Assembly: GCF_000974445.1 (NCBI RefSeq) | Contig: NZ_BBOJ01000030.1 | Span: forward strand, 1-64,000 | From: Lentzea aerocolonigenes | GTDB taxonomy: Bacteria; Actinomycetota; Actinomycetes; Mycobacteriales; Pseudonocardiaceae | Length of the DNA: 64,000 bases | Direction of reading: 5' to 3' | In this document: positions 55,668 through 64,000 of the stretch, in pieces | Numbering within the stretch: position 1 is the first letter of the stretch | Layout of the letters: each line of letters starts with the position of its first letter | Notes under the pieces: model-generated | What the model was told of the DNA's origin: nothing | Databases searched by the model: none | Seen by the model: the letters and a program-made list of their open reading frames with translations, nothing else | Position numbers and translations under genes: made by a program

Positions 55668-56918
55668 CTACTGACTCGTAGTCAACCGAGCGGTAACCGC
55701 GTCCCACACCACGGACGCCACTTGCGTTTTCGGCCCGTGGGGTATAGAAGCCTCGGCGCCTTCTCTCGACAGCAGCCAGCCGGCGTTGTCCTCCTGCTCG
55801 AACGCCTTGCCGTCGCCGACCGCGTTCACCACCAGGAGGTCGCAGCCCTTGCGCCGGAGCTTGGCGCGGCCGTAGTCGAGCACCGACGTCGTCTCGTCGC
55901 CGGTCTCCGCGGCGAATCCTACGATCACCTGGCCCTGCCGACGCGAGGAAACGAGCTCCACGAGAATGTCGGGGTTCTTGGTCAAGACGATCGGGTCGGG
56001 ATCCGAGTCGGTCTTCTTGATTTTGTGTCCGGTCAGCGAGACGGGCCGGAAGTCGGCCACCGCCGCGGCCATGACGACCACGTCCGCGTCCGCGGCGACC
56101 TTGTGCATCGCGTCGCGCAGCTCCACGGCCGAGCCGACGCGGACCAGGTCGACCCCGGAGGGAGTGGCGAGGTCCGCCGTGTTGCCGGCGACGAGCGTCA
56201 CCCGCGCGCCGCGCTGGGCGGCGACCCGTGCGAGCGCGTAGCCCTGCTTGCCGGACGAGCGGTTGCCGATGAACCGCACCGGGTCGAGCGGTTCACGCGT
56301 GCCACCCGCGGAGATCGCGACGTGCACGCCTTCGAGGGTCCTCTCGAGAGCGTCACCGCGCACCAGCAGCAGCCGGGCGAGCTCGACGATCTCGGCAGGG
56401 TCCGGCAGACGGCCCTTGCCGGTGTCCTTGCCGGTCAGCCGGCCGCTCGCGGGTTCAGCGACGATCACACCGCGGCTGCGCAGCAGCTGCACGTTGTGCT
56501 GGGTGGCCGGGTGCTCCCACATCTCGGTGTGCATCGCGGGCACCAGCAGGACCGGGCAGCGCGCGGTCAGCAGGGTGTTCGTCAGCAGGTCGTCGGCGAG
56601 GCCGTGCGCGGCCTTCGCGATGAGGTTCGCGGTCGCCGGGGCGACCACGACGAGGTCGGCGTTCTGCCCGAGCTTGACGTGCGGCACCTCGTGCACGTCG
56701 TCGAACGGGTCGGCGGACACGACCTCGCCGGACAGCGCCTCGAACGTGGCGGCTCCCACGAACTTGAGCGCGCCCTCGGTCGGGACGACCCGCACGGAGT
56801 GGCCGGACTCGGTGAGCCGCCGCAGGACCTCACAGGCCTTGTACGCGGCGATGCCCCCGCCAACCCCGAGGATGATCCTGGGCTTGATGGGGGCATCAGC
56901 GTCAGATGACGCGGTCAC
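55668..56918 (-). CDS. coaBC: Bifunctional phosphopantothenoylcysteine decarboxylase/synthetase
   Basis: 416 aa from GTG 56918, overlapping the rpoZ stop (GTGA). CoaC half: ILGVGGGIAAYKACEVLRRL at 14-33, VAPATANLIAKAAHGLADDL, PVLLVPAMHTEMWEHPATQ with the FMN/His positions. CoaB half from about residue 190: VAISAGGTREPLDPVRFIGN, GKQGYALARVAAQRGARVTL, DVVVMAAAVADFRP. Converts 4'-phosphopantothenate and Cys to phosphopantetheine for CoA. Confidence 0.97.
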   Translation of the reverse strand: MTASSDADAPIKPRIILGVGGGIAAYKACEVLRRLTESGHSVRVVPTEGALKFVGAATFEALSGEVVSADPFDDVHEVPHVKLGQNADLVVVAPATANLIAKAAHGLADDLLTNTLLTARCPVLLVPAMHTEMWEHPATQHNVQLLRSRGVIVAEPASGRLTGKDTGKGRLPDPAEIVELARLLLVRGDALERTLEGVHVAISAGGTREPLDPVRFIGNRSSGKQGYALARVAAQRGARVTLVAGNTADLATPSGVDLVRVGSAVELRDAMHKVAADADVVVMAAAVADFRPVSLTGHKIKKTDSDPDPIVLTKNPDILVELVSSRRQGQVIVGFAAETGDETTSVLDYGRAKLRRKGCDLLVVNAVGDGKAFEQEDNAGWLLSREGAEASIPHGPKTQVASVVWDAVTARLTTSQ

Positions 56919-57193
56919 TCGCCCTCGGTGTGCTCAAGGAGACCAGCGTGGATCTCCCGGAGAGCGATGGAGAGCGGCTTCTCGCGCGGGCCCGGCTCGA
57001 CGAGCGGGCCGACGTACTCGAGCAGGCCCTCGCCGAGCTGCGCGTAGTAGTCGTTGATCTGGCGGGCACGCTTCGCTGCGTAGATCACCAACGCGTACTT
57101 CGAGCTCACCTGCTCCAGCAGGTCGTCGATCGGCGGGTTGGTGATGCCCTCCGGGGAACCGGTCAGGTGACCGAGCTCGGTGTGGGTGATCAC
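56915..57193 (-). CDS. rpoZ: RNA polymerase omega subunit
   Basis: 92 aa from ATG 57193. Conserved omega blocks: GITNPPIDDLLEQVSSKYAL, VIYAAKRARQINDYYAQLGE, and KPLSIALREIHAGLL. Assists assembly of beta' into the enzyme. Three bases separate the gmk stop from its start; gmk-rpoZ is a widely conserved pair. Confidence 0.96.
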   Translation of the reverse strand: MITHTELGHLTGSPEGITNPPIDDLLEQVSSKYALVIYAAKRARQINDYYAQLGEGLLEYVGPLVEPGPREKPLSIALREIHAGLLEHTEGE

Positions 57194-57196
57194 TCG

Positions 57197-57793
57197 TCAA
57201 TCTCCTGAAATTCGTGGTCCGACCATCAAGGATAGCAAGTCGGCGGCGGCCGACTGCACGTCGGCGTTCACGACGACCTCGTCGAACTCCTTTTCGGCCG
57301 CCATCTCCTCACGGGCGATGGCCAGCCGGCGTTCGACGACGTCCGGATGTTCGGTGCCCCGGCCCGTCAACCGGTCGACCAGGTGCTCCCAGGACGGGGG
57401 CATCAGCATGACCAGCTGGGCCTCGGGCATGGCCACGCGGACCTGCCGCGCGCCCTGCAGTTCGATCTCCAGGAGCGCGGGACGGCCCGCAGCCAGAGCT
57501 TCTTCGACGGGCCGGCGAGGAGTTCCGTAGCAGTTCCCGGCGAACTCGGCGTGTTCGAGGAACTCGCCGGCGTCCACCATCTGCTGGAACTTCTCGCGGT
57601 CCACGAAGTGGTAGTGCACTCCGTCGACCTCGCCCGGCCTCGGCTTCCTGGTGGTCGCCGAGACGGAAAAGTAGACATCGGGCTGCTGCCTGCGCAGCTC
57701 CGCCAGAACGCTGGATTTCCCAACCCCTGACGGCCCGGACAAGACGGTGAGGCGGGAACGGGCAGAACCCGTTCCCGCCTCGGTGCCAATCAC
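57197..57793 (-). CDS. gmk: Guanylate kinase
   Basis: 198 aa from GTG 57793, overlapping the mihF stop (GTGA). P-loop LSGPSGVGKSSVLAEL near residue 18, YFSVSATTRKPRPGEVDGVH with the GMP-binding positions, EFLEHAEFAGNCYGTPRRPV, and the LID region VDRLTGRGTEHPDVVERRLA. Phosphorylates GMP to GDP with ATP. Confidence 0.97.
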   Translation of the reverse strand: MIGTEAGTGSARSRLTVLSGPSGVGKSSVLAELRRQQPDVYFSVSATTRKPRPGEVDGVHYHFVDREKFQQMVDAGEFLEHAEFAGNCYGTPRRPVEEALAAGRPALLEIELQGARQVRVAMPEAQLVMLMPPSWEHLVDRLTGRGTEHPDVVERRLAIAREEMAAEKEFDEVVVNADVQSAAADLLSLMVGPRISGD

Positions 57794-58107
57794 TCTCCGC
57801 TGAACTCGGAGAGCAGGGCCTTGCGCTGGCGGTCACCGAGACCGCGCAGGCGACGGCTGGGAGCGATCTCGAGGCGCTCCATGATCTGCTGCGCGCGAAC
57901 CTTGCCGACGCCCGGGAGGGCCTCGAGCAGCGCGGACACCTTCATCTTGCCCAGGACCTCGTCGCTCTCGGCGGCCTTGAGCACGTCCGTCAGGGTCGTG
58001 CCGCCGCGCTTGAGGCGCTCCTTGAGCTCAGCCCGAGCGCGACGAGCGGCAGCAGCCTTCTCCAGCGCTGCGGCTCGCTGCTCCTCGGTAAGCTGGGGAA
58101 GAGCCAC
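57790..58107 (-). CDS. mihF: Mycobacterial-type integration host factor
   Basis: 105 aa from GTG 58107 with GGAGGAAATC upstream; a longer frame to 58245 is not needed and lacks an RBS. Helical N-terminus (LTEEQRAAALEKAAAARRAR), KLKxG-type basic stretch, and the helix-two-turns-helix VSALLEALPGVGKVRAQQIM with EIAPSRRLRGLGDRQRKALL at the end. Length and motifs match the mycobacterial and streptomycete IHF (sIHF) that compacts the nucleoid and supports phage integration. Confidence 0.96.
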   Translation of the reverse strand: MALPQLTEEQRAAALEKAAAARRARAELKERLKRGGTTLTDVLKAAESDEVLGKMKVSALLEALPGVGKVRAQQIMERLEIAPSRRLRGLGDRQRKALLSEFSGE

Positions 58108-58403
58108 GATTTCCTCCGTGGTGTGGATTCTTTTCGGATCGGTGCCGCGACCGTACCGACCGCAATTGCCTGGGGACAACGTGACCCAGTCAGGTAAATC
58201 TTCAGCGGTCATGAGTGATGCGGCGGGTGGTAGTAGTACCAACACCCTCCGGCGGCCTGATCACTGCCCTCCGGGAACTCGTCGCCCACGTTACGTGTGC
58301 TATGAGGCCGGTGACCAGCGGGGCAGCCGGTGGCGTGGACCCTACCAACACATGTTTGCCCTGGTGAGCGCGCCACACCCCAAAAGTTGCGGCGCGCACC
58401 ACC
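58108..58403. other. Intergenic region between pyrF and mihF
   Basis: 296 bases without a gene. It holds the predicted mihF promoter, the CACGTTACGTG dyad at 58287-58297, and AT-richer sequence than its surroundings. No pyrF terminator of clear quality is seen. Confidence 0.5.
58150..58179 (-). promoter_or_regulatory. Predicted mihF promoter
   Basis: On the minus strand TTGTCC (58179-58174) and TACGGT (58155-58150) are 18 bases apart, 43 bases before the mihF start. A near-palindrome CACGT-N-ACGTG lies upstream at 58287-58297. By-eye prediction. Confidence 0.4.
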
Positions 58404-59216
58404 TCAGAGGCTCTCCTGAACCCTTCGCACGGCGCTGACCAGCGACGATACGTCCGGCCCATGCCTGAGAACATCTCGTGAAGAAGTCGGAAAGACGTTG
58501 CGCATGTCGGGCCCGAAGAGCCGTTTTAGATCCGCCACCGAGCCGCCCTGAGCACCGAAACCCGGGGCCAGGATCGGCCCGTTGAACCCCGCGAGGTCCA
58601 CATCCGTTTCCCCGATCGTGGCACCCACGACGAGACCAACATCGCCGCACGGGGAAATGCCGGAATTCCGAGCGGTGGCGAAATCGATGATCGTCTGCGC
58701 CACGGTTCGCCCGTCCGGAGCAACCGTGCGCTGAACTTCGGCACCCTCCGGGTTCGACGTCAGCGCCAGCACGAACACCCCGCGGCCGGTCGCCCGTGCC
58801 GTGTCGAGCGCGGGCTGGAGCGATCCGAAGCCGAGGAACGGCGACAGCGTCACCGCGTCACCGGCCAGCGGCGAACCGTCGCCCAGGTACGCCTCGGCGT
58901 AGGCGGCCATGGTCGAGCCGATGTCGCCGCGCTTGGCGTCGACCAGCACGAGCGTCCCCGAGCCGCGCAGCTCCGCGATCACCCGTTCCAGCACGGCGAC
59001 GCCACGCGACCCGTAGGCCTCGAAGAACGCCGCCTGCGGCTTCACCATCGCCACCTTGCCGCCGAACGCCTCCACGGCCGTCAGGGCGAACCGTTCGAGG
59101 CCCTCCACGGTCCTGGAGAGGCCCCAGGCGTCCAGCAGGCTCGGGTGCGGGTCGATCCCGACGCAGAGGGGGCCGTACGCGTCGACGGCCTTCGCGAGCT
59201 TCTCCCCGAACGTCAC
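58404..59216 (-). CDS. pyrF: Orotidine 5'-phosphate decarboxylase
   Basis: 270 aa from GTG 59216 with GGGGGAGGGCG upstream; the start overlaps the stop of a 35-codon ORF (GTGA). Actinobacterial-type OMPDC: LCVGIDPHPSLLDAWGL, KPQAAFFEAYGS, and the catalytic Asp/Lys in LVLVDAKRGDIGSTMAAYAE. ILAPGFGAQGG is the phosphate-binding loop. Last step of UMP synthesis. The first codons of this gene are also found, slightly altered, next to carB. Confidence 0.95.
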   Translation of the reverse strand: MTFGEKLAKAVDAYGPLCVGIDPHPSLLDAWGLSRTVEGLERFALTAVEAFGGKVAMVKPQAAFFEAYGSRGVAVLERVIAELRGSGTLVLVDAKRGDIGSTMAAYAEAYLGDGSPLAGDAVTLSPFLGFGSLQPALDTARATGRGVFVLALTSNPEGAEVQRTVAPDGRTVAQTIIDFATARNSGISPCGDVGLVVGATIGETDVDLAGFNGPILAPGFGAQGGSVADLKRLFGPDMRNVFPTSSRDVLRHGPDVSSLVSAVRRVQESL

Positions 59217-59316
59217 GCGCCCTCCCCCGGAGCCGGCCGGAGCGCCTGGACCTGGCCGAGCCCGCCGCACGGAGACCCGTGCGGCGTCACGACCTTCGTG
59301 AGCTTCTCCCCGAACG

Positions 59317-59322
<6 letters not shown>
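59190..59322. repeat. Tandem duplication of the carB/pyrF junction
   Basis: Bases 59190-59219 and 59293-59322 are 30-base direct repeats with one mismatch (plus further matching blocks such as GAGCGCCTG beyond them), 103 bases apart. The repeat carries the GTGA start of pyrF and, in the copy nearest carB, the carB stop. This is the trace of a tandem duplication of the junction that later diverged between the two copies. Confidence 0.85.
59213..59320 (-). CDS. 35-aa chimeric ORF between carB and pyrF
   Basis: GTG 59320 overlaps the carB stop and TGA 59213-59215 overlaps the pyrF GTG, both as GTGA. The product starts like PyrF (MTFGEKLTKVV) and ends like CarB (QVQALRPAPGEGA against LQALQAALRGDA). 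It has no domain of its own. It arose from the junction duplication and is probably translated by coupling from carB into pyrF; a biological role beyond coupling is open. Confidence 0.55.
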
Positions 59323-62618
<3,296 letters not shown>

Positions 62619-62619
<1 letters not shown>

Positions 62620-63731
62620 CAGCGGGCCTCATTCATCAGCGTCACGAACTCGTCGAACAGGGGCGCCGCGTCGTGCGGACCGGCAGCCGCCTCGGGGTGG
62701 TACTGCACGGAGAACGCCGGCGCGTCGAGCAGCCGGACGCCCTCGACGGTGCCGTCGTTCGGGCAGTAGTGCGACAGCACGGCGCGGCCGAACTCGGAGG
62801 AGAACTCCTCCCCCGGCGTGCCCTCCAGCGCGAACCCGTGGTTCTGCGAGGTGATGGCGACCTTGCCGGTGGCCACGTCGATCACCGGGATGTTGATGCC
62901 GCGGTGGCCGTAGCGCATCTTGTACGTCCCGCGGCCGACCGCGCGGCCCAGGATCTGGTTGCCGAAGCAGATGCCGAACAGCGGCAGCTTGCGGCCCAGC
63001 GCCTCCTTGGTCAACGCGATCGCGTGGTCCTGCGTGGCCGGGTCGCCCGGGCCGTTGGACAGGAACAACCCGTCCGGGCTGACCTTGAGGATGTCCTCGA
63101 ACGTGCTGGTCAGCGGCAGCACGTGCACCTCGATGCCGCGTGCCGCCATCATCCGCGGGGTGTTCGACTTGATGCCCAGGTCGAGCGCGGCGACGGTGAA
63201 CTTCTTCTCGCCGATGGCCTCGACCACGTACGGCTTGTCCGTCGTGACGTCGACCGCGAGGTTCGCGCCGAGCATCTGCGCCGAGGCCTTGACCTGCTCG
63301 ACCATCGACGCGTCGTCGGTGAGCTCGGAACCGGAGAACACCCCGGCCCGCATCGCGCCCTGCTCGCGGATGTGACGGGTCAGCGTGCGGGTGTCGAGGC
63401 CGGAGATGCCGACGACGCCCTGGTTCGCCAGCTCCTCGTCGAGGCCTCGCTTGGACCGCCAGTTCGACGGCGTGCGCGCGGGGTCGCGGACGACGTAGCC
63501 GGCGACCCAGATCTTCGACGACTCGTCGTCCTCGTCGTTCCAGCCCGTGTTGCCGATCTGCGGCGCGGTCTGCACCACGATCTGGCGGTGGTAGGAGGGG
63601 TCGGTCAGGGTTTCCTGGTACCCGGTCATGGCCGTGGAGAACACGACCTCGCCGAGCGAGACGCCGGTCGCTCCGTACGCCTCACCGCGGAAGACACGAC
63701 CGTCTTCCAGCACCAATGCCGCGTTCGTCAC
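62619..63731 (-). CDS. carA: Carbamoyl-phosphate synthase small subunit
   Basis: 370 aa from GTG 63731, overlapping the upstream gene's stop (GTGA). N-terminal CarA domain (ALVLEDGRVFRGEAYGATG, MTGYQETLTDPSY) and class I glutamine amidotransferase with the catalytic Cys in LPLFGICFGNQILGRAVGRG near 262 and the His/Glu in VQYHPEAAAGPHD. Delivers ammonia from Gln to CarB. Confidence 0.97.
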
Positions 63732-64000
63732 GCCTTGCCTCCGTGTTCAATGGCCTTCTGGCTGAGAGCCGCAACCCATTCGTCGTAAACGTCTTTGTCA
63801 TCGCCACGGAAACCCGTGTCGAACAGGTGGCCCTGGTTCTCCCACTGGACCACCAGCAAACCCTCTTCGCTGAACATGACCTTCCCGGCGAGGCCGCGGT
63901 CGGTCCGGGCGTCCCGGATGGACTCGGCCGGGATGAAGATCGGTGTGGCGCCGACGCGTTCGATCGCGACGCCCTCCGGCACGAGGCTCAGCGTCGCCTC
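63728..64000 (-). CDS. Rv1382-like protein, C-terminal part (cut by window edge)
   Basis: About 90 codons are visible and the frame is open at base 64000 (EATLSLVPEGVAIERVGA is still coding), so the true start lies outside. Blocks GATPIFIPAESIRDARTDRG, KVMFSEEGLLVVQWENQGHL and DTGFRGDDKDVYDEWVAALS resemble the PH-like C-terminus of the small membrane protein encoded between pyrC and carA in mycobacteria (Rv1382). Function unknown; the conserved place in the pyr operon is the main clue. GTGA overlap with carA. Confidence 0.75.
   Translation of the reverse strand, partial: EATLSLVPEGVAIERVGATPIFIPAESIRDARTDRGLAGKVMFSEEGLLVVQWENQGHLFDTGFRGDDKDVYDEWVAALSQKAIEHGGKA

Overview
The window is high-GC, gene-dense DNA from an actinomycete. 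The protein families (mycobacterial-type integration host factor, degenerate PriA, AfsR/SARP regulators, FadD-like ligase, twin-arginine phospholipase C) fit the Pseudonocardiales (Lentzea/Saccharothrix/Amycolatopsis-like); the genus cannot be fixed from sequence alone. Most genes start with GTG or ATG and many neighbours overlap by the 4-base GTGA/ATGA pattern or by TGATG, so translational coupling is the rule.

Backbone. From right to left on the minus strand runs a conserved actinobacterial housekeeping order, as in the Mycobacterium tuberculosis Rv1382-Rv1417 interval: Rv1382-like protein, carA, carB, pyrF, mihF, gmk, rpoZ, coaBC, metK (64-54.4 kb); priA (44-41.5 kb); def, fmt, rsmB (32.8-29.8 kb); a flavoprotein, rpe, ribD, ribE, ribBA, ribH, a PH-domain membrane protein and a RibD-C/DHFR-like protein (29.1-23.4 kb). 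These make pyrimidines, GMP/GDP, CoA, S-adenosylmethionine, formyl-Met-tRNA processing functions and riboflavin.

Accessory blocks interrupt this backbone. Between metK and priA (44.1-54.4 kb) lie a Tat-exported phospholipase C, a secreted subtilase, two small secreted RTX-type calcium-binding proteins, an AfsR-type SARP regulator and a regulator with the SARP domain at the C-terminus. The promoter region shared by the subtilase and the first RTX gene carries heptad repeats with the 11-bp period of SARP operators. Between priA and def (32.8-41.5 kb) lie gamma-glutamyltransferase, a PucR regulator, a D-amino-acid dehydrogenase, an IS3-OrfA-like mini-protein, a Gre-like protein, a DinB-like protein and an ECF sigma factor with a membrane-anchored partner.

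Left part (0-23.4 kb). The window opens in an IS701-family transposase, followed by a ~160-bp palindromic element with CTAG flanks lying exactly at the stop codon of an acyl-CoA synthetase gene. Then come a Sir2 deacetylase, a two-gene membrane protein operon, a flavin monooxygenase, an ABC transporter coupled to an AfsR-like regulator that contains a 33-bp minisatellite, a PATAN-like/roadblock pair, an alpha/beta hydrolase divergent from an AraC regulator, aconitase, a subtilase, a DUF1761 protein, a LuxR/AAA regulator and a flavoprotein oxidoreductase.

Main unusual points: (1) the 170-bp hairpin at 700-869, whose arm differences are almost all G.U-compatible in one RNA strand; (2) a tandem duplication of the carB/pyrF junction that creates a 35-codon chimeric ORF coupled on both sides; (3) SARP-like heptads in the subtilase/RTX divergent promoter; (4) minisatellite or low-complexity linkers inside an NB-ARC regulator and inside PriA; (5) small unlisted proteins of 49 and 56 aa. 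I saw no tRNA, rRNA, CRISPR array or FMN riboswitch.
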